Below, in pieces: positions 49,290 to 60,520 of a DNA stretch of 64,000 nucleotides (the first letter of the stretch is position 1; the number at the start of each line of letters is the position of its first letter). Location: NCBI GenBank assembly GCA_032173965.1, contig CM063298.1, positions 6,431,001-6,495,000 on the forward strand, given 5' to 3'. Source of the stretch: Sitta carolinensis. Taxonomy: Eukaryota > Chordata > Aves > Passeriformes > Sittidae. A program made the translations under genes and the position numbers. The notes under the pieces were generated by a model. That model was not told where the DNA came from, did no database searches, and worked only from the letters and a program-made list of their open reading frames with translations.

Positions 49290-49620
49290 ATGTACAAGGT
49301 GCAGTTTTAGATCAAGCAATTTCCTCACTACATATGTACAGCCTGGTCACAGCTGCTTTTGATCTGATTCTCTTTGTATCCCGATAATGTACAGAGAGCC
49401 TTTGTGTGTCGGTCTGTTTATTTAAATGGATTTGGAGCAAACATGTTTTTAAAGCTGAAGCTTTGAGCCTCTAAGTGGGTTACTAGATTATATGCTGTCT
49501 CCATTTTAATTACATTTGACTCGTTTTGTTTATTGCATACATTTTCAAGAATTATGCTCACCATGAGAATTGAAAGCATTTTGCTTTAGAAGACACCTGC
49601 CCTATAAAGGAATCCAACAT
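49290..49620. promoter_or_regulatory. AT-rich island 2.2 kb upstream, possible conserved enhancer
   Basis: A continuous 330-bp stretch with low GC, balanced complexity and many homeodomain/MEF2-like cores (TTTATTTAAATGG, TTTTAATTACATTTG). It looks like a vertebrate conserved non-coding element and sits close to the promoter. Conservation could not be tested. Confidence 0.3.
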
Positions 49621-50689
49621 CACACAGGAGAGACAATGCAAACCCTCCCATCTCCAATAGCATTCTCCCTTCAACTAGGACAGGAAAAAAGGAAGAGGAT
49701 ATGTGGTCTGTCAAGCCTAAATTTTAAGTGAAGCACTCAAGGAGGATCAAGCCAGCACCACCAGCCTAAGCTTGGAGTTTGGCACGAGCAAACACTAAAC
49801 TAAAAAGATGTCTTCGCTAGGGGAAGAGTGATCTTGGTTTTGTATCTCAGAGGGATCAGAACCCAGAGCCTGGCACAGCCCAGACAGGATGTTCATTTCC
49901 CCACCCCTCTCTTGGGGTGGGAGCCCTTCCCAGCACTGCCCCAGCCCCAAGCCTCTCCCAAGGGAGCTCTATCCTTGTGCCCAGGCTAGACCAGGAATTT
50001 GTCTTCCTCAAACAACAGGGTTTGTTTGATGGGGGCTCAGCTTCCAGTCAGAAGTGATCTGTCAAGGACAGGGAACAGAGCTCCAGCCCAGAGCCTTGGT
50101 GAGAAGGATGGAAAGCAGCAAGAAGTGACCCCAGAAACCAGAGCTGCACATTTAGGGATTTTGGATGAAAATGAGTAGAAATTTCAATACAGCATAAAGA
50201 ACTAACGAGGTCACAGTCACCTCAAATGCACAGTCCTGGCCTTCTAATTAGACCAAAGACAGCACAGGAGAGAAGGGATGAGGTTGAGCCAGGGACAGCT
50301 TAAATAGTGGCAGGAATTTTAGTGCTGTGGTGGTTTTGGTGGGGCAAGAGGAAAGGGACTCATGCACTGCAACATCAGTTATACCCTCAACAGCAGTTGG
50401 GATGAGCCCCAGATTACTCAGCAGACCCCTGACAGGGACACCTGAGGAGGAAGAGGAAGCAGCCCAGCTTTCATTCTAGCACGGCCCTCTTGCTCTGCTC
50501 TACCACACAGTTTAGGAGGTTTTTGGGGGAGCACAGCCCTGCACTCTCTTCCTTAGCAGTCCTTCTAGGAAAAGTATTGTGAGCAACATTTCATGTCAAG
50601 GGGGAGGTTTAGGCAAGCTGATGCTCACCAAAAATGGCTCTGGCTGCAGCATGGTAATGGGATTTGGAATCAGCCATACAGGAGCTACT
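49621..50689. other. Upstream flank, nothing recognised
   Basis: Non-coding, average composition. Confidence 0.6.
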
Positions 50690-50910
50690 CTGAGCTGCAA
50701 TAGGGAAAGCTTACATCTGTAATCACTTTAGCAGGAGGAGGATTGAAGACAGCTTCAGCAGAGAGGCTTCAACCCGATGGGAACCAGTCGCTATTTGTTT
50801 TGCTGTTGACATACAGCTGCAGTAGCTGTGGGTGATTTTAATAAGGCAGGACAATATTTCTATCAGTTCTGGGAGCTATAGATGAAACCCATATAGTATC
50901 TGGCTCAGGG
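50690..50910. promoter_or_regulatory. Possible conserved element with paired E-box core
   Basis: Contains ACAGCT-GCAGT-AGCTGT (6-bp inverted arms, including the E-box CAGCTG) near 50812-50828 and AT-rich flanks. Inferred from motifs. Confidence 0.2.
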
Positions 50911-51689
50911 CTGAAAGATTAATCACAATAAGGTCCAAAGCTCTTCTCATGCCTTGGAACCAAAGGGAAAACACACATTTCGTTTTGGATGTCACAGTCT
51001 GGGGCAGAGCAGGCTTCCCACGACTGATTCAGAGACTCAGGTGTTATCGAAGAGCACTTTGAGAGCAGCAAATCTGCTCTGTCCCTGCTCCCCCACCCCA
51101 CTAGTTACAGCCAGTTCTGTGGTATCAGAGCCCTTGCTGTGCAAAGAGGCTTCAGTCAGTGAATTGACCCCCTGAGAAACACCCTTCACAGTATTTGAGC
51201 GGACACAGCTACAACAGAGACACTTACAAAACCCAGCCTCACAAACACCCCGCTTCCCTGCCCTCCCTGTTCCAGTGACCTGGCTGCTCCTCCCAGCTTC
51301 AGCCCTGACACAGCTCTGCTTGGATGCTCCCATCCTCAGTATGCACAGCTCAAAGAATACTTTCCCCCCCTGTGGACAGCAGTAGAGGATCTGGGAGGAG
51401 CAACAGACCAGCCCCAAGTTCCACAAAGCACCTTAACTCCTCATAACCCCAACCAAACATCTGCATTCCCCCAAGAGGTCCTTTTGTTAATTCCCTCTGT
51501 CATCATCCCGACACTTTCTTGTTCTTCCCAGTTATCCCATCAATGCCAAGGCCTTCCCAGTCTGGTGCTGCATTCCCAAACCCCAGGGCTGGGTACTGGC
51601 ACCGGGAACCACCATGGAGGGTTTGGGAGAAGCTTAACGAAACCAACTGCTAGAGACCACAAGCAGGGCTTCATCTTTCATTTTTTTCC
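50911..51689. other. Upstream flank, nothing recognised
   Basis: Non-coding; no repeat or exon recognised. Confidence 0.6.
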
Positions 51690-51960
51690 TCTTTAATGAA
51701 TGTTTTCATTGTCTCTCTCAATCTTTATTAAGTGAAGAGGCAGACAAGTAGTTGGAGGGAATATAGACTATGGCACAAAGCACAACCACTGCAAGGGGAT
51801 GTCTGCAACCAGTGCAATCCGCTTGGTGTGCATGAACAAATTAATAATTTAGACTGGGGAATGCTTATTGTTGGCTGATGACCATCATTTTCCTACATGA
51901 TCAATGTTTGCATCTTGACTTTCTGGTACACAATCAATCCATGCCTGAGCACAGCCCGAG
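51690..51960. promoter_or_regulatory. AT-rich island, possible conserved element
   Basis: Contains TTTAATGAATG, CAAATTAATAATTTAG and a CTACATGATCAATG block in a continuous 270-bp island. Inferred from composition and motifs. Confidence 0.25.
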
Positions 51961-52698
51961 TTTTGGGAACTGCTATGTCTGTGAGGGCTGAGCCGCTTGA
52001 GGCTGTAGCAGCAATGTGCTACTCATTCTCCTGAGTTGGCAAAGCTGACCTGAGCCCACGTTTCAGCTCTGGGGCTCAGAACATAATTCATAGTAAAAAT
52101 ATAATTTATAATAAAAATCTCTCTGCCCCCACCATATTTAAAAAATTTACATTTCCCTTCACAATCTCTATTACCTCCAGAAAACATGAAGAGAAGGAAG
52201 TGCTTTTTGAAGGCTATTCTGTCTGGTAGACTGGGTGTTTTAGTGGCTACATCCTGGCTCTGACCCTTATAAGGCACAAAAGACAGCCCCCCCAGACAGC
52301 ACACAAGGACCCAGCATTACACTGGATATTGTCCCTGCTAAATATCCTCTCACATTTACCATGGCTTCCTCCCTCCAGAGGGAAAAAAACCTCTGCTGAA
52401 TCCAGCCAAAATCAAGGCATGTCCCTGTACAATGCCCTAGAGAGGTTCAGTCTTTCTCTCCCCCTGGACATGGAGCCTCAGCCCAGCTCCTGGCTTGCTC
52501 TCACTGCTGCTCTGGAGACCCAGCTCTGAGGGATGCGGTTTTGGGAGAGCAAGCCCTGCCCTGACACCCAGGCTCACCCCACTGAGCACACGCTGTGGGC
52601 CATCTTTCCCATCCCAGCCTGGTGCTGCCATAGATTACTCTCCCGAGTGGGCAACATGAGTAGTGCCAGGGGCTGGAGCACACCCTCAAACCTCCAAC
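51961..52698. other. Upstream flank before the CR1, nothing recognised
   Basis: Non-coding; a small AT-rich stretch lies near 52080-52150. Confidence 0.6.
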
Positions 52699-53143
52699 CA
52701 TAGAGTCATAGAATGTTTTGGACTGGAAAAGTCCTCTAGGATCAGCAAGATCAGTCATTAATTCACCACTGCCAAGCCCTCCATGAAACAGCATCTGTAA
52801 TTGCCACATGCACCCATCTTTTAAATCCCTCCAGAGATGATGATTCCACCAGTTTCCTGGGCAGCCTGTTCTAATGCCTGACCACCCTTTCTTTCAGTGA
52901 AGAAACTTTTCCTAATATCTAGTCCAAACCTCCCTTGACACAACTTGGGGCCATTTCCTCTTATCCTCTTGCTGTTACCCAGAAAAAGTGACCAACTCCC
53001 ACCTGGCTACAACCTCCTTCCAGTTGTAGAGAGCAATAAAGTCCTGCATGAGCTTCCTTTTCTCCAACATAAACACTCCTAGCTCCCTCAGCTGCTCCTC
53101 ATAAGATTTGTGCTCTAAAACCATCCTTCAACCGCTTCAAATC
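52699..53143 (-). mobile_element. CR1-type LINE fragment, minus orientation
   Basis: The left edge (from 52699, CATAGAGTCATAGAATG) is the reverse complement of the CR1 3' terminus with its repeated ATTCTATG octamer. The body matches the CR1 3' region read in reverse: blocks like GGGCAGCCTGTTCTAATGCC, a TTGTAGAGAGCAATAA block, and CTCAGCTGCTCCTCATAAGA. It is 5'-truncated, as CR1 copies usually are, and has many substitutions, so it is old. It lies upstream of CACNA1G. CR1 is the dominant LINE of birds and is also found in other sauropsids. Confidence 0.9.
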
Positions 53144-54144
53144 TGCATTTCTTGCTTTTTTCTCCCAAGTTCTTTGGCTTTCATTGAATTCCCACTAAGC
53201 GGAAGCATGGGGCACGAGCAGTGTATTGGCCCTGCCGCTACCAGTGACTCCCCCTCTAACTGAATCTTCAAATCTTTCCAACAGGAAGAGACAGGAGGGA
53301 AATGAGATGCTTATTGCCAGGCCCTGGATCCCCTAGCTGTGCTGCTCCCAGCTCTGCTGAGCACTGGGATGCCAGGAGCACCACATGGTGCTCCAGAGAG
53401 CACCTGCCTTGGCCCCAGCACTGCTAAAAGCACTTCCAGCACCCCAGGGAGCTCAGAAAGGCATCCCCAGAGATTGGAATGGCCTCAGAAAAAAATGGGT
53501 GTAAGGTACCAGAAAGAGAAAAGAACCGAGAGTCAGGCAAGGGGAAGGGCAGAGCCAGGGAACACCTGAGAACAGGCTGTGGAGTTCAGCCTTGGGCTCA
53601 GCAGGTATAAGGACATTGAGATCTCACTAAGCATGTGCAGATTGGCAAGAAAAGAAACCTTCTAAACAACAGCAGCACACCCAGAAGACACTGCCCTGCC
53701 CTCACAGCAGCTCCAAGTTCAAGAAAAGCCCCTTGTCTCCATCAAAGGTTCCATAGCAGCCAGAGGCACCCAAGGGCATCGCCAACCAACCCAACTGGCA
53801 CAAGAGGCACAAGCACAATAATTCTGCTTGGGCTCGTATCTGAGAGCTCAGGAGCTCCAGCCAGAGAACACCTTCACCCCAGAGCTCCATCAAACACCCT
53901 CCTACCTGCCAGGTCTGGTGAGGGGGAGGCAGGAGGAGCTGTGATGGCACCTGCCAAGCAATTGAGCAAATTGCTAATTGAGAAAAGGTGGACGTGGGAG
54001 GGGGTAAGAGTAAGGAGAGGTTAGTAGCTGGTAGCCAGGCATGAGAAAAACACATCTTGGCCCATATTTAAAAAAGAAATCTCAAAATTTTCCCTAGTAA
54101 AGGTTGTTTCCTGCCACCTCTCCTACCACAGAATAGCTGAGCCC
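53144..54144. other. Spacer between CR1 and solo LTR
   Basis: Non-coding; no repeat family or exon recognised. Confidence 0.6.
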
Positions 54145-54580
54145 TGATGCCTTAGGATTTTAGCTTTTATATTTTTCAAATCTTGTACTGCTTTAGTGTG
54201 TAACTCCAAACTCCATATAGAGTATTAGTTACTGTCTTCACATTTTGGTCAGAAACAACAATTCCTCTAGGCCTGAAACTCAAGCACACCTACTGCCTCA
54301 GACCCCAGAAAGTACAAACAAAAGTGAATTGGGGGAGAGAGCAAACTGGGGAATATGACTTCACTACCTGAAGCTGTAAATGGAGGATTAACCCCTGATA
54401 TGTAAATAGACTAAACTTACATCTGTCTGAAAAACTGGTGACCACCGCCCATCTTAGGTGTAGCCTCTCAGAGGTTTCTGACTGCCCAAGATGTACGTAT
54501 TGAAGGCCTTTAATAAATACCTACTTTTATTCTCTTAATCTTGTCTAGCCTCTCTTCTAGGTAGTCACTCCAAGGCATCA
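54145..54580 (+). mobile_element. Solo LTR of an endogenous retrovirus
   Basis: The 436-bp element has perfect 9-bp terminal inverted repeats, starting TGATGCCTT and ending AAGGCATCA, as expected of an LTR with TG...CA ends. An AATAAA polyadenylation signal is at 54512-54517 near the right end, giving plus orientation. The right part resembles avian ERV LTRs as I recall them. No internal retroviral genes or primer-binding site follow, so it is a solo LTR left by recombination. Flanks GCCC (54141-54144) and GCTC (54581-54584) may be a decayed 4-bp target duplication, which is weak. It lies about 7 kb upstream of the CACNA1G start. Confidence 0.75.
54512..54517 (+). terminator. Polyadenylation signal of the solo LTR
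   Basis: AATAAA about 64 bp before the right end of the LTR, the usual place for a retroviral poly(A) signal. Confidence 0.5.
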
Positions 54581-56199
54581 GCTCCACCTCATGTAGGTCA
54601 AAATCATCAAACCCTGTGCAAGGGCTGTGCTGCGGTGGGGAAGGGAGTCACATTCCTCCCAAAGAAGCCAACTCTGTCCCCAAATTCCCAGCTCTGGATG
54701 GCAGGTCAGGTGAGCACTGCACCCTCCACACCTCTTCCCCTGTCCTACAACAGCAGCTTTCCACTCCAGCTCAGGAGAAAATTACCCAAGCAGCTTTAAA
54801 ATAAATTAGTATTAAATAAGCATGTGGCACTGATAACAGTGACCGACTGACATGGCACAAATATCTCCCTTTCTCTGAGGAGCAGAGAATAGTGAGGACA
54901 GGGGTATGGAGAAACCTGTTCCTAGGAGACCAGGAGGGACAGTGGGGCTTTAACCTGGCATCTGTGGAGGTCAAGAGCTAGGTATCCTGGGGCCAAGCCA
55001 GCAGGGTGCTGGGTCAAGAGCAAGAGCTTGTGCCCTCCACCCCACTGAACATCTCATCCCAGTGAGTGTTGTCCCAAGCTGTCAGCTGCAAGCTGGAACA
55101 TCTAGGATGGCTGGGATGGCAGGTCTTTCCTCCAGGGAGGGGGTTCTGCATCCACAAATTATCTTGGCCATGAACTGGAGGCACCCTGGGTGCCGCTGGC
55201 CCTTATACCCCCAAACTTTGCCTCTTCACTGCTTAACCCCTCTCAATTTTATTCATATTACAGTTCACCTGTAAGAACCCTTGATGTGAAAAGCAGGGGC
55301 GTTTTACCCCTTTCCTTCTGATTTTTTTTTCATATAAGGCCTCAGCTGGGAAATCTTTGTAATTAAGAGCCCTTTAAAATAAAATATAATTAAAAATAAT
55401 GTGGAATATGACAAAGCCTGCCAGCAGCTTGCAGTGAGGGTTGCTGACAGGAGGCAACACACCTGAGTGGATGCAGACAGAGGTGCCCAGGTTGGGGTGG
55501 GGGGTACAGCAACATGCTGGGGTGGGGTCATTCTGTCCTCACTTCACCCTAAAGCAATTTCTGCATCACCAAGAGGACTTGGACTTCTCTGTCCCACCTG
55601 TGGGGACATTGGAGTGCATCTCATCACCCACCCATGGGAGACAGGGTGGCTCTGCTGGGACGAGATGCTGAACAAAGTGCTGGGGCAAGTGGAGACCAAA
55701 TCCCACCCTGCAATGGTTCCATACGGACACAGGGAGTCATCCTGGATAGAAAAGTCTGATTTTGACACTCTTAAAAAGCCAGGTATGAAGAAGTGGCTCA
55801 TCGAACTGCCACAGAAGCCTGTGCTCCTGTCATCCTCTTGCAGGAGCTGAGCACTGCAGAAGCATGGAAGTGAGAACTGGCTCATTTAAATTTAATGTTG
55901 ATAAGGAGATCTTCCTCCGCTTTCCAGCAGAGAGCAGATGTTCTCACTTCACATCGGCAAGGCATCTCTAAATCACTTCCCCAGCAGCAGTGTATGGTGA
56001 TGTCATTGTTTATAAGTTATTAGCTATTATTTCATAGGCAAACCTGATTTTTTTTCCTTTAAAGATACACTGAGATGGATTCTGGGCTTCTGCCTCTGAA
56101 AATATCATGTTGATCCAATCATTAGCCTCCTTTCAAGATCGAGGCTGCTTTCCTCATGGCACATTATTAAAAGAGCACTTCGAATTTTCAGCACCTCAC
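54581..56199. other. Upstream flank, nothing recognised
   Basis: Non-coding. The 127-codon frame at 55467-55850 (plus) has no recognisable domain. Confidence 0.6.
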
Positions 56200-56660
56200 A
56201 ACACCTTCAGGATGCACGGGAACCCAGGCAACATAGGCAATTTCCCAAAGCCATGCCAGGCATGGAGACGTGCAAGAAGCGAGGAGGTGATGTGCGCGGT
56301 GGCACAGCAGCAGGGTGACTCCGGCCAGCCCAGGCAGTGAGCTACGCGCCGACAGCTCCGTGTGGTCCCTCCCTCCTCTGGGCCAGCTCCTCGCCGTGCT
56401 GGCGGAGACGTGCTGGTGGCACACGGGGTGCTTTTAGCCCGTTCCACACGTTTTAGCTGGATCACACCGCCTGGGTGTGGCCTCTCCCTGGCAAGAATCA
56501 CCGTTAGCTAAATAAATCCACTGGCAGCACGAGCAGCTTTGCCGCTGGAGTTTGGGGCTGCGCATGGTTTGGGGCTGCCCAGCCCCTCGTGAGCGCACAC
56601 GGACGGAGCCAAAAGGGACAAAATGAGATTCTCAGGTGCAGGAGGAGCGCGGTCCGGTGG
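56200..56660. promoter_or_regulatory. CpG-enriched patch about 9 kb upstream
   Basis: Moderate clustering of CpG (for example GTGCGCGGTGG, GCTACGCGCCGACAG, GAGCGCGGTCCGG) within a CpG-poor region. It may be a distal regulatory element. No exon was identified. Confidence 0.25.
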
Positions 56661-57599
56661 GTGAGGGCTGTCACTGTGGGAGAAGAGCAGAACCGGTGGA
56701 GACCAGCTGCCCTGTGAGGTGCAGGGAACACGAGGGAATGTGGTGCTGTGAAGCCCTATAACACCAGAGCAGTCCACTTCTCATGCTCTGCACACTGGTA
56801 CCAGACCAGTATGACCCTGCATCCTCCCTTTTCTTGGGGGAATGAGTGGGTTTGGAAATTCCAAGGCATCACAGCCCCAGCCTTCCCCATGGGAGCTCTC
56901 CAAAAAACAGCCCAAGTCTTCAGACCACCCAGGGATGAGGCAAAGGACTGGCAGGTGCCCCACACCAGCCTCTGAGCACCCCCACAGCAAAGCGCAGGAC
57001 ATCAACAGGATCAAGGCCTGTCTCTGCCTCCTGGGATTTGTTGCAGTGGAAAGCCTGGACCCAACTGTATACCAAGTGGCTTCATGTCCCTCAGCACAAC
57101 CCTGGACAAGCCCCCACACATTAGATCCAGCTACAGCACTCAGTCACTCTCAGAACAGCAAGTCCCAAGACCTTCCCCAAGAGCTACCTTCCCACAGTAC
57201 CCAGGTCCTGTTTGCTTAAGACAAGACAGAGCTCACGCTCGTGGGGACCAGCTACCACCCAAAAAACACACAGGTCCCCACCATGGACCTGACCCATTTC
57301 ATCATCTGAGTGCCCAGCTGTGACAGCCCTGACCTGGCCCCAGCAAAGACCAGTGATGCTTTAATCCATATTCAATCTCATGTACAGCCCCACTCAAGCA
57401 GCAGCACAGTGGAGACATGATCCTGGCTTTATTTCAGCCCAGTCTGGTCCCAGCCCACCAAGACCAGATCTCTCCCAGTCCTGGAGCTGCCCCTGCTCTT
57501 CTCCTGCCCCAGTTCTTGCCCATAATAGTGTGAGCAGACACAGAGCACTTGCACAGAGAGTGGAGCCAGCAATTAAAGGGAACATATTAATGCTCCCCT
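56661..57599. other. Upstream flank, nothing recognised
   Basis: Non-coding, average composition. Confidence 0.6.
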
Positions 57600-57890
57600 A
57601 ACCAACAGAGGGGAGTTAATGACATCAAACTGGTTTGTTGTTGGTTTTGATTACAATTTTTTTAAGCTCTGGCTTCTACCTGGCATTACTGTTATGCTGC
57701 ATAACCAAGGAGAAATCTGAATGAAGTTTTAATACCTGCAGAGTGCAATGAAGAATATTCATGTACTGTGAATCAGAATGAGGCAAATGTGAATCTTTAT
57801 TACCAGTGGAGGTTGTTAAATATTTTATTTTCTGTTTGAGACATGCTGTGACACATGAAGCTCAATTAGAATATAACTAAATCCCACCCT
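57600..57890. promoter_or_regulatory. AT-rich island, possible conserved element
   Basis: Continuous AT-rich sequence with GTTTTGATTACAA, CATTACTGTTATGC and CTCAATTAGAAT cores. Resembles conserved non-coding DNA; not tested. Confidence 0.25.
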
Positions 57891-60339
57891 AAATTGTAGA
57901 TAAATGACAACAAATAAAGGGGAAGAGCCTGAGCTCCCTAGTGCACAGCCTGGAGGAATAAGGGGGACAACTTTGAGAGGAGGGCAGCCCCCTCAAAACA
58001 CCTCCATCCCAGCCAGCAAGCAACAACACAGAAATGTGTTTTCTCTGCAGGGCTGATTTTTGCCCTCAGACATCCTGAGGGAGACCCTCAGGGAAGCAGG
58101 ATGGATCCCATTTCTCTGCTAACCAGCTCACACATTCACCTGAAACAGCCCCAGACTTCCCAAGTCACCACAAGAACTCCTGAGCCCCCTGTGCCTGGGA
58201 TGTATTTCTTTAAATCTGACTGTGCCTGGTAATAAAAACCACAGTAAAAAGTAAAGACAGATGTTAAGGAAAAATATATATCAAGGGCCTAAGGCTGCTC
58301 TGGTGCCATGTTATCAAAATGCTGGGATTTTCTATCCCTTGGCTCATCAAAGCCAAGCTAAGGACCTGGTCAGGGATGGAAAATTAGGAGCTGAAAGGCC
58401 TTTGGGATTAATTCTGTAATTGTTCTGGGAGATGCTCATCATCACTGGAGAGGTTGCATGGACTGAGTTTTAAGTGGCTGCTGCTGGGATCAAGCAGAGC
58501 CTCTGAGCAATATCCACAGGGATACTGCTGTGGGTGGACAGAACACACAGGCAGACAGGCATGCCCTTAACAGAGGCAGGCATTTAAATGCCAGACAGGC
58601 ATTTTTCTCCCTGACCCTGCCAAAATTCCCAGGCTGCTGGGATTCCCCTTGGTGGCCTCATAAGACTATCCAGCAGAAGCATCCAACAGTATTGCCATGG
58701 AGATAGGGTTCAGGAGGAGCCTGGGTGCTACACTCCTTTGGGGAGTCTGCAGCCCTTCCCATTGGCTGTCCTGGGAGATGAAAGGGATTTAGGGACTTCA
58801 TTAGTGCCACAGGGATCTCATCCAGAAACAGGAGAAGGATCTGTGGTGGTGAACAAGGCCAAGGCCTTTCATCAGTGGCAGTATCCAGGACCATCATTAG
58901 CATGTGATGAGGGAGCCCAGAGCAGCATGGCAGACAGGAGGATGGGGAGGTGGTGTGGAGAGAGAATAGTACCTTCATAGAAAGGGTTTTGTCTGTGCTT
59001 CTCACATCTGCAAGCCTCAAAGGACACCAAGCCCATGATGTACCCTTCCACCCCACTTCTCTCTAGAGGCTCTGCCAAAGTACTGCATTCACAGGGATGA
59101 TGACACTGAATCTCTGCCCTGCATTGACCTGGATTAACCCAGTCATTCCCAGTGCTCTCCCTCCCCAGGATGTGTTTCCAGCCTGATTACCTCCTAATTT
59201 TGTCTCCTATCTCCTTTTGCTCTGCCTCACTGCCTCTGCCTGCCTGCTCCCAGCACAGGGTCCTCCTCATCCTGCCTCCTAGACTGGGCCCTCCCTGAGC
59301 TCCTCGCCAGCACTGGCCACAGAAAGCAAAGCAAGGACCCTTCCCCTGCCAGAGTTTAGCCCCTGGCTAAGCCTACCCATGGGCTGGAAGGTTTCCAAAC
59401 ACTATGGGGACACCTACTCTTCCCAGGGTACATTCCCATCCCCATTGGTTTGCTCCATTGACACTCAGGCTGCAGATTATACTACAGCCAGGACTCCTCC
59501 AGCATTTCCGTCTTTGTAGACTCCTTCTAAATTAGATTCTTCTCTTTATTATCCCTGCCAACCCCTTAGGAGATGGGAAATAACTTTATCTCCATCTTTT
59601 TCCCTTTTAATTTCTATTTGTTCACGAAAACATGGATTTCCTTTCTTTTCTGGGAGATAAACACACCTGTTCTGGCTGCATCCCAGAGGCAGCACATCCG
59701 CAGCACAGGGTAGGGGTTGCAGCTCCCACAACCCTCAGCAGCTGACAGAGACCTCATTCACAGCCAGTAAAACATGAGTGTTAAAGCACAAGTTGGTCAG
59801 GAAAAGGAGCCAAGAGGTATAAAAATCTGAGTGCTGTTGGCACCTTGAGTAGGCTCCCAGGAGGGACGAGAGGGCTGCATGAGGGAGCAAGGCCTGGTCC
59901 AAAGGCTAGACCTGAGAGCTGCTCATGCAGCCCCAGAGGAACAGGGATCCCTTGCTCCATCTCATCCCAGCCAAGAGATCATGCCACTGTCATCTGACCA
60001 CGGAGTCAGGGGTGACACCAGTGTCACTGCACCCAGCACCCTGCATCTATCCAGGACCCCATGACTAATTTGAGATGCAGTGGCCATTTTTAATAGGCTG
60101 CTACGAATATTCAGGGACTTTCAGCTATGAAAAAGAACTCTGACTCGTGCCCTGCTGCCAGGCTAGGAGGCAACACAAGGGAGAGAGACCAAGCCCTCAC
60201 TGGTGGCCATGGGAGCACAGAAACCCCCCAGAGGTCCCTGGGACATCCCCAGTTTCCATCCCGCTGTGAGGATGCCCGGTTGGTGCACACCTCGCAGGTG
60301 GCCCAAGCCAGCTCATATCCAAATTGTATCCAAATTTTG
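57891..60339. other. Upstream flank with a small repeat cluster
   Basis: Non-coding. Holds the AGACAGGCAT repeats and a 14-bp palindrome at 58553-58602. Confidence 0.6.
58553..58602 (+). repeat. AGACAGGCAT direct repeats flanking a 14-bp palindrome
   Basis: AGACAGGCAT at 58553-58562 and 58593-58602. Between them lies the perfect palindrome GGCATTTAAATGCC (58579-58592). Confidence 0.85.
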
Positions 60340-60520
60340 AGTTAACATCGAACCGGTTTCCTGGCGGCCGTGACGTCCCCAGGAGAGCGGGGCCGAGCGC
60401 GCCGGCACTGCCCCGGCCCTGGCGGGGGCCGCTCGTCAAATCCGTGCCTCGGAGCCGCAGCTCCCGCCTGTCAGGCAGCATCCGGCCTGCTGAGCTGCAC
60501 GAACCCCATGAAAGCCTTGT
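60340..60520. promoter_or_regulatory. Small dense CpG island 13 kb upstream
   Basis: About 20 CpGs in roughly 150 bp (for example CGAGCGCGCCGG, GGCGGGGGCCGCTCG), with a TGACGTCC CRE-like site. The flanks are CpG-poor. It could be a promoter or first exon of an unrecognised transcript, or an enhancer islet. No coding exon was recognised. Confidence 0.4.

Noticed and set aside
59815..59830. TATA-like GGTATAAAAATC
   Set aside because: Isolated match without CpG island, exon or other promoter features; expected by chance in a window this long.
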